This document shows positions 12,148 to 21,559 of a stretch of 64,000 nucleotides of DNA, in pieces. How positions within the stretch are numbered: position 1 is the stretch's first letter; each line of letters opens with the position of its first letter. The stretch is from assembly GCF_019320115.1 (NCBI RefSeq), contig NC_089597.1, forward strand, positions 118,860,000 to 118,923,999, read 5' to 3'. The stretch is from Miscanthus floridulus (lineage: Eukaryota; Streptophyta; Magnoliopsida; Poales; Poaceae). Position numbers and translations under genes: made by a program. Below the pieces are notes generated by a model. The model ran no database searches, was not told the DNA's origin, and saw only the letters and a program-made list of their open reading frames with translations.

Positions 12148-15100
12148 CTAGCCACTTCGCCTAGCATAGGTCTTGCCGACCATAACATCTCTCCCGTCCT
12201 TCGGAAACAGCTCGTCCTCGAGCTGGAACGTCGGGTAAGCAGCCCGGAACTCCTCCACCGGCTCCCAGGTGGCGTCGGCGGCCGGCAAGTTGGCCCATTG
12301 AACGAGGACATGCCACGCCCCGCGACTAAGGCGGGAACGCAGCACCCTCTCTGGTTGAAGAAGTGGCCGACCGTGGCGTAGAGGCGGTAAAGCTGGCACC
12401 GAGGACGGCGGCGTGCCGCGAAAGGGCTTCAGGACACCGACGTGAAAAACGTCGTGAATTCGGGCACCCTCCGGCAGCCGGAGACGATAGGCCACCTCGC
12501 CAAGGCGTTCAAGCACCATGAACGGCCCAGCATACTTGGGCCCCAGCTTGCCCTTGCTGCCCGGAGCGACAGACTGGTTGTGGCGAAGCAGACGGAGCAA
12601 CACCCAATCGCCAACCGCGAGCTCGAGAGGTCGGTGCCTGGCATCGTAGAAGCGTCGCGCATGTTCCTGAGCCTGCAGAAGACGCGCCCGAACCTCGGCG
12701 AGAAATTCATCCCTGTTGGCGAGCAGGGCATCCACAGCATCCGTGCGAGCGCCCCCCGGAGCATAGGGCAGGAGCTCCGGCGGTGCGCGGCCGTAGACAA
12801 CAGTGAAGGGCGACGTCCGTAGGGCAGAGTGGTAGGCGGTGTTGTAGCAGAACTCTGCCCACGGAAGCCAGTCGAGCCAATCCCGGGGACGATCGCCAGT
12901 GATGCAACGAAGGTACATGGCAATCGTCTTGTTAACTGCCTCGGACTGTCCATCCGTTTGCGGGTGGAAGGCGGTGCTCATGCGGAGTTGGACGCCCGCC
13001 TGACGGAACAGATCGCGCCACACGTGGCCCGTGAAGACCGGATCACGGTCACTGACAATGGAGTCCGGGAAACCATGGAGGCGGACGATGTCGCGGAAAA
13101 ACGCGCGGGCGACGGAGGAAGCCGTGTACGGGTGGCCCAACGGAATGAAGTGGGCGTACTTGGAGAAGCGATCGACGACGGTGAGGATGACGCTCTTGCC
13201 GTGGACTTTGGGAAGCGCCTCGACGAAGTCCATGGCAATGTCGGCCCAAACACGCGATGGCACCGGCAGGGGCTGTAGCAAGCCGGCCGGGTGCATCGCC
13301 TCTGTCTTGTTGCGTTGACACGTCGCACACGCCCGCACGTAGTCATGGACGACGCGGCGATCATGCTCGACGAAGAATTCGGTCCGGAGCCGCTGCAACG
13401 TCTTTTGGATGCCTTCATGCGCGTTGGTGTGGGCTAGCTGCAGAACGTCGTTCATCAGTGCCTGGAACGTGGCCGGGGCGTTGCACAGCCCGAACGGCAT
13501 CACCAGAAATTCGTAGAGGCCGTCGTGGGTGCGGAACGCCGTCTTGTGGATGTCCTCAGCGCGCATCCGCACCTGGTGGTAGCCCGAGCGCAAGTCGAGC
13601 TTGGTGAAGAAGCGCGCGCCATGGAGCTCGTCGAGGAGCTCATCCACCACCGGGATAGGGAAGGCGTCCTTGACGGTCAGCGCGTTGAGGGCGCGGTAAT
13701 CGACGCAAAATCTCCACAAGCCGTCGGCCTTGTGGACGAGGAGGGCCGGGGAGGAGAAAGGCGAATCGCTGCGACGAACGACGCCCTGCTCAATCATGGC
13801 GGCGCACTGGCGCTCCAGCTCATCTTTGTGTGCCGCGGGATAGCGGTATGGCCGCACGGCGACGGGGGCCGAGCCGGGTTTGAGGACGATGGCGTGGTCC
13901 CGCGTGCGCTGTGGCGGCAGGCCCGAAGGTGTGGCGAAGACGTCCTCATAGGCGGTCAGGAGCTCGTCCAGGAGCGTCCCACTGGCCGCCGCGATGGTGC
14001 GCAGGCTGGCGGCGGACGAGGACGGCACGCCTGCCCACGTGATGGTGCGGCCGTCTTGGTGGAAGGACATCGCGCGATCCGCGAAGTTCCACACGATGGG
14101 ACCGAGTGTGCCCATCCAGCAGGTGCCCAGCACAACCTCGTACCCTGCAAGAGGCATCACAAAGAGATCGGTGTGGAAAGCTGTGCCGTTGATGGAGAAG
14201 GGGGCGTTCCTAATGACGCCCGGGCAGGCCACGCGCTCGCCGTTGGCGACCGTGGCGGTCAGGCGTGGCCGGTCCTGGATCGGCAGGCCGGTACGTCGCG
14301 CCGCGTCCTCGCCGATGAAACTGTGCGTGGAACCGCTGTCGAGCAAGGCGAGGAGGGAGGCCGCCCCCACCGACACCGTGATCTGGATGGTGTCCGCGAC
14401 AGGAATGCCAGCGACGGCATGGAGGGAGTAGCAGGGTGCTTCGGCTCCTGGTGCCTCCGAAGCGTCCACGGCGTCATTGACCTCCACCCCGTCGACGAAG
14501 AAGAGGCGTTTGCAGAATCGGTTATGTCCCCGGGTGTATGGTTCGTTGCAGTTGAAGCAGAGGCCTTGGCGGCGCCGTTCCGCCATCTCAGCCGGGGAGA
14601 GTCGACGTGGAGGTCCTTCGCCGCGACCCTGCTGTCCGGGTACAGGTGGCGCCGGGAGCGCCAGGGGCTGCTGGGGGGCCGGTAGCGCCGGCCGTGGCGC
14701 CGGGGCGGGCAGAACGCCGCGCTGGGGCGCTCGGGAAGGCAGTGGCGGCGGCGGACGGAAGGCCTCCATCATCTCCACCTCACGCGCCAGGCTCATGGCT
14801 TCGACGAGGGTGGCCGGGTGGTGCAGCCGGACGGCGTGGCTGAGCGGTGGGAGAAGGCCCCCGGTGTAGAGCTGGACGCGTTGCGACTCCTCGAGCCGGC
14901 CCGCGCGCGGAAGGAGAGCCTGAAATTGGTTGGAGTAGTCCGCCACGGTGCCCGTGCGCCGGCATTCGGCGAGCTCGAACATGGGCGCGGAACGGAGGGG
15001 AGGCCCGAACCGCAGGTTGAGGAGATCCTTGAAGTGGCTCCAGTTCGGCGTGCCGTCATCCGTCTGCAGCTGGATGAACCAGAGCTGCGCGACGTCGTCC

Positions 15101-15405
15101 AGATGGTACGACGCCATGAGCACGCGCTCGTCGACCGTGGTGCGATGTTGGCGGAAATAGGCCTCGCACTTATTGATGAAGAGCATCGGATCGGTGGTGC
15201 CGTCGAAGCGGGGAAAATCCCACTTCTTGTGTTTCGGGTGAAACTCCTGCTCGCGCGGCCCGAGCTGACGGTGGCCATCGGCGCCCCCTGATCCGGACGA
15301 CTCGGACTGTGCCTTCACGGAGGCCATGTCGGTCTTCAGCGCGGCAAGGTCGGCGGTCATGGCTTGCATCTGGGCAAGAAGATCAGCAAGCGTGGGTTCT
15401 GCCAT
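12148..15405 (-). CDS. gag-pol copy B: gag, PR, 5' half of RT fused in frame to IN and chromodomain
   Basis: One open frame of 1085 codons from MAEPTLADL (15405); the frame is open upstream into the LTR to 15711. Domain order: gag, zinc knuckle, protease DSGSTHSFI, RT fingers/palm through VMPFGLCNAPATFQALMNDV. It then jumps at about 13440 straight into the integrase zinc finger (HTNAHEG...CATCQRNK), the catalytic core (VVDRFSKYAHF, VSDRDPVFTG, FHPQTDGQSE), and a C-terminal chromodomain (VLVQWANLPAADATWEP). The RT active-site strand (FFDD) and all of RNase H are missing, yet the frame is kept. The junction sits at the shared word ACGTCGTTCAT. A defective polyprotein; the integrase half looks complete. 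Confidence 0.85.
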   Translation of the reverse strand: MAEPTLADLLAQMQAMTADLAALKTDMASVKAQSESSGSGGADGHRQLGPREQEFHPKHKKWDFPRFDGTTDPMLFINKCEAYFRQHRTTVDERVLMASYHLDDVAQLWFIQLQTDDGTPNWSHFKDLLNLRFGPPLRSAPMFELAECRRTGTVADYSNQFQALLPRAGRLEESQRVQLYTGGLLPPLSHAVRLHHPATLVEAMSLAREVEMMEAFRPPPPLPSRAPQRGVLPAPAPRPALPAPQQPLALPAPPVPGQQGRGEGPPRRLSPAEMAERRRQGLCFNCNEPYTRGHNRFCKRLFFVDGVEVNDAVDASEAPGAEAPCYSLHAVAGIPVADTIQITVSVGAASLLALLDSGSTHSFIGEDAARRTGLPIQDRPRLTATVANGERVACPGVIRNAPFSINGTAFHTDLFVMPLAGYEVVLGTCWMGTLGPIVWNFADRAMSFHQDGRTITWAGVPSSSAASLRTIAAASGTLLDELLTAYEDVFATPSGLPPQRTRDHAIVLKPGSAPVAVRPYRYPAAHKDELERQCAAMIEQGVVRRSDSPFSSPALLVHKADGLWRFCVDYRALNALTVKDAFPIPVVDELLDELHGARFFTKLDLRSGYHQVRMRAEDIHKTAFRTHDGLYEFLVMPFGLCNAPATFQALMNDVLQLAHTNAHEGIQKTLQRLRTEFFVEHDRRVVHDYVRACATCQRNKTEAMHPAGLLQPLPVPSRVWADIAMDFVEALPKVHGKSVILTVVDRFSKYAHFIPLGHPYTASSVARAFFRDIVRLHGFPDSIVSDRDPVFTGHVWRDLFRQAGVQLRMSTAFHPQTDGQSEAVNKTIAMYLRCITGDRPRDWLDWLPWAEFCYNTAYHSALRTSPFTVVYGRAPPELLPYAPGGARTDAVDALLANRDEFLAEVRARLLQAQEHARRFYDARHRPLELAVGDWVLLRLLRHNQSVAPGSKGKLGPKYAGPFMVLERLGEVAYRLRLPEGARIHDVFHVGVLKPFRGTPPSSVPALPPLRHGRPLLQPERVLRSRLSRGAWHVLVQWANLPAADATWEPVEEFRAAYPTFQLEDELFPKDGRDVMVGKTYARRSG

Positions 15406-15508
15406 GGCGACAGAAGTAGCGGTGGATGCGGATGGGGAGTGTGGTGGTGGCGGCTGGGCGTGGCGGGCAGATGGTGCGGCGGCGGTGGAAGGTGTAGCGG
15501 AGGAGGAT
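13445..15508 (-). repeat. Internal 2.06-kb direct repeat, copy B
   Basis: Partner of 9733-11797. The two copies part company at GGAGGAT on the gag-leader side and at ACGTCGTTCAT inside RT, which define the recombination borders. Confidence 0.85.
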
Positions 15509-15530
15509 CGTCTGGTAGCCGATACCAGGT

Positions 15531-15924
15531 TGTCAAGGGCCTGGAGATCGTGGGTAGGCGGCCCGCGGCTACGTAGATCGTAGCCGTCAGCCGTGTCTTC
15601 CGATCTGGAGGTTATACCCCTCACGGTGATCGGGCTTGAGAGTCTTTGGGGAAGAGAGGGAGGTTTAGGATAACTGATCTTTCTTACTTTATCAAATGGC
15701 CTTAGATCCATACATATAGCCTCTCGGGCTGTTGAAAAGGAAACTAACTAATTCTTGATTCTAGGGAAAGATAGCAAATCAAATCTTCCTTCTTTCTATC
15801 CTAGCCACTGGATGTTCCCTGCGCATCGCGCGTGCTGGCCTGGGCGTCGCGCTCAGCGCGCTCCGCGGCCCGCCTCACGTCGCGGTTGCGCCTGCGACGG
15901 TGGTAGCTGTGGCCCCACATGACA
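15531..15924 (-). repeat. 5' LTR of the composite gypsy element
   Basis: A 394-bp LTR beginning TGTCATGTGGGG on the minus strand and ending CCCTTGACA. Just inside is ACCTGGTATCGGCTACCAG, whose TGGTATC core resembles a primer site for initiator tRNA-Met. The outer edge abuts the GTACC duplication. Confidence 0.85.
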
Positions 15925-15929
15925 GTACC

Positions 15930-17164
15930 CCTATGCTATCATTCCATTATGGATAGCAACTAGCAAAGATGATGAATTTGAATCAGCAAGCTAAGTACCA
16001 AACTCATAGGAACAGAAGGGTGGAACTTAATGACACATGCTGTGCCACCTCAATGCACACAAAAAATGCAGTACTAAATCAAGAGGCGATATAGGAAAGT
16101 TTATTTTTTCCGACTGAAACTCTGAGCTCTATGCACTAAAAAAAAGAAACAATGATATCAGATTCCCTCCCCACTTTCATACTCAAGAGGCACAAAGCTC
16201 GATTATAATTATAAAGTATGCTAGGTGCGATAGCTGTAATGTTCATAAGTGTTTTGATAATTATTGAAAGCCTTGACAAGAAAAAAAAAAGAACGCAGAA
16301 AAGTAAACATTGCAGAGTACCTATAAATATAAGAAAGAAATATGGCTAACCTGCCCCCCCCCCACCCCCAACACACCCACCCACCCACCTGTGACCCCCA
16401 CCGCACCACACACACCACAAAAAATGTTACTTAAAGTAGACAACAAGCTCCAAAGAGTATTTTTTGTATCACAATTCATCTATTATCTATTTAATGACAT
16501 AAGGTTATCCAATCTCCCATGTGCTACATCATATTTGAGGTAGAAATCCCTTTTTCCCTTCGGTCCATATCAAAGGGAGATCGAGAACCATTACTCAATT
16601 AGCAACCATATTTTGCAACCAATTTTGCTTCTCTAGTTCGCACCCCCACCCTATGGCAATCACAACAGACACTCTGTTTATTAGTCAGGCTACTTCCTGA
16701 AAGTTACCATATCAAAAAAGATATGTTGACAACAAGACTACAGGCCATGAAAGTAAAGCACAGACCTCTTCACTTTGATTCAATCCGATACCTCAAGGTA
16801 AAATATCAACAAGGAAGACAACCGATAAGATATAACATTATCATTATTTCTGGTCCACATTTGAATTGTGGAAGATATGCAAACTGCTCTAATTCATTAT
16901 CATAAAATAAGGATAATATGTCAAATACATCATGCAAATGGTGCCAGGACAGCAAAGCAAGAACACACTGGAATACCATGCATTTAAGTAATATTCAAAA
17001 AAGAAATTAAGGAGACATCATTGGTTTCTTCATGACCTTCAAAAAAAAGCATTGGTTTCTTCATATCTTATCATTTTATCAATAAGAACTACAGCCAAAA
17101 GGATAATGCCCTGATAGGCTGATATTACTATCCATAGGGCTCTGCCTCAACTGGTGACTGATAA
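15930..17164. other. Array flank with C-rich low-complexity tract
   Basis: 3' flank of A2, matching 29790-31000 downstream of A3. It contains a C-rich tract at about 16352-16420 (poly-C, then CCCA/CACA repeats) that is also found at 29999-30025, 25545-25590 and 33590-33620 in equivalent flanks. No gene. Confidence 0.55.
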
Positions 17165-18839
17165 CTATAGTACCTTTCTGAAGGCCTCATGATATGGTTG
17201 AGTTGCTGCATAGTCAGACTTGGTCAACATTATCTTGCCATTGACCAAAGCTTCTTTGAGAAGCAAAAGGTCTGCTTCTGGTGCACTGGGCAAATCCACT
17301 GGAGTGACACTGCGAGAAACTATTAACAGTTCCTGCAGAGAGCTAGCTTTCCTCAATAGAAAACTCACTAGCTGCACCTCGGTGGGGCACCAGTTGAAGT
17401 TCGTGACCTTTACCATGACAAGGTTGTCTAAGCCATCTTCTGGTGGCTCTTCCCACAGCTGATCAATACAACCTTCCATGGGATTACATCTATATGCCGA
17501 GAGGCCCGAGAGCTACAAAGAAGAACCATAGTAAAAAGACAGGATGACAATGAAGAAAAGAAATTACAAAGGCATTGATTATGTTAACCTGCACAAAGAG
17601 CCTCTCCAGATTAGGACATTGGAAGGTCTTGAGGAATAGATACAGGTTGGCTAGGTTGACAGCTTTCATTTCAAACATGATTAGGTGTAGCTCTTTCAAA
17701 CTGTGTAGGTTGAAATTGGCAAGACAGATGCACCCTAAAATAAAAGGCATGGTTAGCTTAAAAAACCATGATTTTTTCTTTCATATTTATGGAAATCAAG
17801 CAACTAAAAGTTACTCCTCAGTTACAAGAAGACCAGAAATAATAAACAAGATTGAATATGGAGAAAGTACCGTGAGGGCTCTGCAACAGATGGTGAGAAC
17901 GTTGAGGCTGGATAAATCCGTCGGGAGAGATTTCCTCAAGTTATCCATATTCCATTCTTTCATCGGTTCTGAGTCAAATAACTGAATATAAATATCAGAA
18001 AGCGTGGCATCGCGTGGAATGGATAAAGGCAAGTTGGAGAAGCGGCCCTTGTAGTGGAAGGAGCGCAGGCTAGGAACACGCACGAAGTCCAGACTGGTGA
18101 TCCTATCACAGCCAGCGATTGCAAGACTCCTCAGGTTCGGCGGTAGCCTGTCGAACTCCCAACCGTAACCGTTACAGTGGCAGCTGCGCACATCGAGAGT
18201 GAGGAGGTTGGGGCACAGCGCCATCATTTTTTTGAAAGCCTCCCGGGCACAGGAGACTGATACGAGTCGGATGACCGCGAGAGCGAGGAATGGCCGGGCG
18301 CCCTTGTAGTACATGCTGGAGACGCTGATGCAGCTGAGCGAGAGGCACGCGAGGGCCGGGCACGACAGCGGCAAGTGGAATTTGAGAGTGTCCGCGAGCG
18401 TGGTCCTGCGCGTCTCCACGTGGAGGTCCTCGACGCCGCCCTCGGCGGTGTAGTCGAGAAAGCGCCGGAGCTCCGAACCCTTGAAACTGGAGATTTCGAC
18501 GATGAGGGAGAAACGCTCGAGGCGGCGGCGCGGGCGCGGCTCGCGCGCCAGCGTGTCCAGCTCCCTCTGCTTGGCGTCGCGAGAGCGGATGTGCACCTCG
18601 AGGGAGGCGCGGTGCGCCCACCGGCCCCTCCACAGGTCGCGCCACCCGCGAGCGAGCACCCCCGTGCGGATGGCGCCCTTGAGGGGGAGGTGCGTCAGGA
18701 CGCGCAGCCGCAGCTCGTACGGCAGGGCCGAGATGCGGTCTACCAGGATCGCATCCGATCCGACCGCCTCGCATCGGCCATCGAGTTCATCCACCCTTTG
18801 CCTCTTCGCTCCGCCGCCGCTGCCGGAGTCGATGGCCAT
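17165..18839 (-). pseudogene. F-box/LRR/FBD gene A2, exon 2 deletion
   Basis: Exons by homology: 17871-18839 (969 nt), 17589-17734 and 17165-17512. Exon 1 is a clean 323-codon frame with the F-box (VDRISALPYELRLRVLTHLP) and LRR part. Exon 2 is 146 nt instead of 174: relative to A1, 28 nt are lost near 17719-17721. Reading from the normal splice site meets TGA after 12 codons, so the FBD domain is lost. Exon 3 itself is open and 9-12 nt longer at its start than the other copies. A TIR element is inserted about 50 bp upstream of the ATG, which probably separates the gene from its promoter. Probably dead, or at best makes an F-box/LRR-only protein of about 335 residues. Confidence 0.8.
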
Positions 18840-19340
18840 TTCTTGTTCGTCTCCAATTTTGGGGGAAAACCCTTCTCTCTCTGGCCACTACGAAAGATGG
18901 TCGTGGTTTATAGGCTAATAAAAAGTTCGAACACATGTAAACTTTTTTTTGTTTTCCGTGTCATTCTGTCTACATGTGGACTCGACGGATGACAATGTCT
19001 GAAATACCCTTCTCTCGTACCCTGCCCTCTCCCTTCTTTCTCTCTCTGCCCGATATGGCCAGCTGTAAGTAACCCGGCCACCTTCTTCCTCTCCTCAGCC
19101 TGTCAGCCGAGCCCGATGCTGCCCACGCGTAGCTCGTCGCCGGCCGCGTGTGGCTCCTTTCTCCAGCTCTGCCCCTGCGTGCCAAGGGCCAACGCGCCAG
19201 CGAGCTCACTAGCCTGATCCGTTCCCTTCGCCGCGATGTTCCTACCCAGCTGCTGCGGGCGCCGGCCGCGGACACTGCCGCACGGCAGCTCGCTCGCTCG
19301 CTCGCTAGCTGGTTACGACATAGCTACCACCACGCCACCA

Positions 19341-19625
19341 ATGGTGCCGCGGCTGCTGACATGCTTTGGGCGCAGGGCGGCGCGACGGCGTCGGCGCCGG
19401 ACGACGCGACCACGGCCGAGGGCGAGCACCAGGAGGCGGCCCCGGGCCCGGTGCTGGTGGAGCTGTTCGCGTCGCAGGGGTGCGGGGCGTCGCCCGAGGC
19501 AGACGCCGTGGCGGCGCGGCTGGCGCAGGACTCCGGGGACGGCGTCGCCGTCGTTGTGCTGGCGTTCCACGTCGACTACTGGGACTACCGCTGTTGGAAG
19601 GACCCCTTCGCGTATGAGCCGCAGC
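19341..19625 (+). pseudogene. Captured fragment of a DUF1223 (thioredoxin-like) gene
   Basis: Contains the hallmark start of DUF1223 proteins: PVLVELFASQGCGASPEADA followed by VVVLAFHVDYWDYRCWKDPFA. The family's usual SQGC-C pair is reduced to SQGCGAS here, as is common in plant members. The likely native start, MVPRLLTCFGR at 19341, is in a different frame from the domain, so one indel lies near 19375. The similarity stops abruptly after DPFA at about 19620, where the opposite-strand fragment begins. The N-terminal third of a host gene, not a working gene. Confidence 0.7.
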
Positions 19626-20100
19626 CGGTTGCCGATGGCGATGGGCCCCAGCGCGTCCGTGTGGTCCAGTCCCCGGCACTCCACCTCCATCACACTCTCT
19701 CCGTCTTCTTCCTGCTTGGCCAGCCGCTCTGTTTCGTGTCCGTTCTCTACTCTGGGTTCCTCCGAGTAGAAGCCGCTCTCTGCCGTGCTGTCGACCTCGC
19801 GGATCTCCGGGGCATGGGCGTCGTCGTTCTCCACCGCGTCAGACTGCAGGGGGTCGGTGCCGTGGATCCTCATGCTCGGCCAGGCGAAGTTCGCGGAGGT
19901 GACCTCGGCGCCCCGACGGCGCGCGCTGTCGGCCATGGCGGCCACGGCCTCACTCTCGTAGTCGTACACGGGGAGTAGCTGCTTCCCATGCCGGAACGCG
20001 TAGGACTCCGCGAGGAGGCGGAACGCGGTGGTCCTGTTGGCGGTGCACACCATGGCGTACTCGTCGTCGGGATCTTGAGCGACGCAATGATGCGCCTGGT
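19620..20100 (-). pseudogene. Captured fragment of a molybdenum-cofactor-sulfurase-like PLP enzyme gene
   Basis: The minus-strand frame reads EYAMVCTANRTTAFRLLAES, then LLPVYDYESEAVAAM, RRGAEVTSANFAWPSMRI and CRGLDHTDALG..IAIGNRLR. These are landmarks of the intronless plant family of PLP-dependent, Moco-sulfurase-like proteins. The frame is open, but both ends of the protein are missing and it runs straight into antisense DUF1223 sequence. The lysine-bearing PLP site is not within the fragment as far as I can see. Confidence 0.65.
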
Positions 20101-21559
20101 GACGGCGTTGTGCCCACCGCCTCCGGCGTTCCCGTTGAGCGCCGCCCAGCGCGGCGGCCATGGTGCGAGCCAGGCACCCACATCCCGCCGCCGGCCGAGC
20201 TAGGCGCAGCACCCCTACAACCCTTCCCAGCCCGCACGCGTGCAACGCTGCGCGGTCGGCCGGAACGAGCAGCAGAGCAGAACCATGCCTTGCTATGTCG
20301 ATCTAGCTAGCTTGATGACCTCACCGTGAAGTCATGCCCACACCTTATACAACCATTTTCCTTTAGAAAAATAAATTCAGAAATACTTTAAAAATACACT
20401 TATACTGATAATTAACCTTCACCATTCATCTCTAGATCTGTGGCTAAGATTAAAAGATCTCATACACTCATACCAAGGGTAGTTTAGACTTTTTCCAGCA
20501 TAGATTAACACCGTTAGAGTTAAAAGTGGACGAAATGGTATGAAGGAAAAGAAAGTTTAACGTCATGGCATTAGAGTGCGTTCGAACTTTTTAATAGCCT
20601 ATAAACTATGACCATCTTTCATAATAACACACGGCTAAAAAAAGGCTCCTCTAGAAACCCTTCGCCATCCTCTCCCTCTCACTCTATAAACCGATGCACC
20701 AATTTTGGGTGATGCGACTGCGAGCCTGCGGCCAGAAAAAAAAGGAGCTGGGCCATTCAGGACCGAAGCATGGACAGTCAAGCAGACCAGGCGTGCTGCC
20801 AGAGTTTTGGGCTCTTGGCCCATGCGTAGAATTTTTTTTATTTTTAACACTTTTTATAAACTAATTTAAAATTTAATATTGTTTTTTTTCTAAAACTAAC
20901 ACGTTTGGCCGCGTCTATTTCCCTGGCGCGACGAAACATATATGCCGCGCCATGCATGGTGGCACAGCGAGGGAGATAACGTGGCGACGACCGGAGCGCT
21001 GACCGGTGACGTGGCAAGTTCTGTCGCGCTACCGATCTTAGCGCGGCACTGACGCGCCAAGTCCCACGGCGCGGCAGAACCTGGACGCAGACAGAAGCCG
21101 ACCAGCCTCAATTGCAATTGAACATGAGCTGAACAACTACAAGTGTCACGACGCATTGAAACGAATATGAAGAAAAAAAAATAGAGTCAATGCATAAGTT
21201 GACAAGTTGCCACATAACATTTTCATTGGTTCGACATAACCAACTAAGTCTGTAAGTTTCGGACGACAATATTCGTTCGACATAACAAACTAAGTCTTAG
21301 GTGTGTAAGGATCCCTCAGACGTCTCTGTCTCTTCGGATTTATAGGCAACACATTGGGAGTGTAGCCAACGTCGGTGTGGTCGTGTTGCCGGTGCGTACG
21401 GCTCGTACCCTGCAAGTATATGATATGCACGATTACTTATAATCTTTATGATCGTTAGTTCATGGAACCTACGTATTTAAAGAAACTACATTTTGTTACT
21501 ACCTGTGAGGCTCCTTGGGTAACCAACGAGGCACCACCTAGCTGACACATGCCGATCTC

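Larger units (their letters stand above)
8329..15924 (-). mobile_element. Composite Ty3/gypsy chromovirus-type LTR retrotransposon
   Basis: A 7.6-kb insertion on the minus strand. Its ends are TGTCA...TGACA and it is flanked by a perfect 5-bp direct duplication GTACC (8324-8328 and 15925-15929). Terminal direct repeats of about 391-394 bp differ at one position that I noticed. Between them lie two partial gag-pol copies in tandem, sharing a near-identical 2.06-kb block. Reading 5' to 3' on the minus strand: LTR, gag-PR-half RT joined directly to IN-chromodomain (copy B), an LTR-like spacer, gag-PR-RT-RNase H cut off before IN (copy A), LTR. The single outer duplication indicates that the composite inserted as one unit. 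LTR identity suggests a recent event. Confidence 0.85.
18892..20620. mobile_element. Pack-type TIR element (probable Pack-MULE) with two captured gene pieces
   Basis: Long imperfect terminal inverted repeats. The left begins GAAAGATGGTCGTGGTTTAT and continues to GTTCGAACACA. The right arm (20575-20620) reads, on the minus strand, GAAAGATGGTCATAGTTTAT with TTCGAACGCA at the matching place. Weaker similarity continues for about 100 bp. Between them are fragments of a DUF1223 gene (+) and of a PLP-enzyme gene (-), with no transposase. I find no convincing 9-bp target duplication, so the superfamily is a guess from TIR length and gene capture. It lies in the 5' region of A2. Confidence 0.7.

Noticed and set aside
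16352..16420. C-rich tract as a telomere-like or regulatory repeat
   Set aside because: Simple low-complexity sequence, present at the equivalent place in several duplicated flanks.
19148..19978. 276-codon plus-strand ORF as a complete DUF1223 gene
   Set aside because: Similarity to DUF1223 ends near 19620; the remainder is antisense to the PLP-enzyme fragment.
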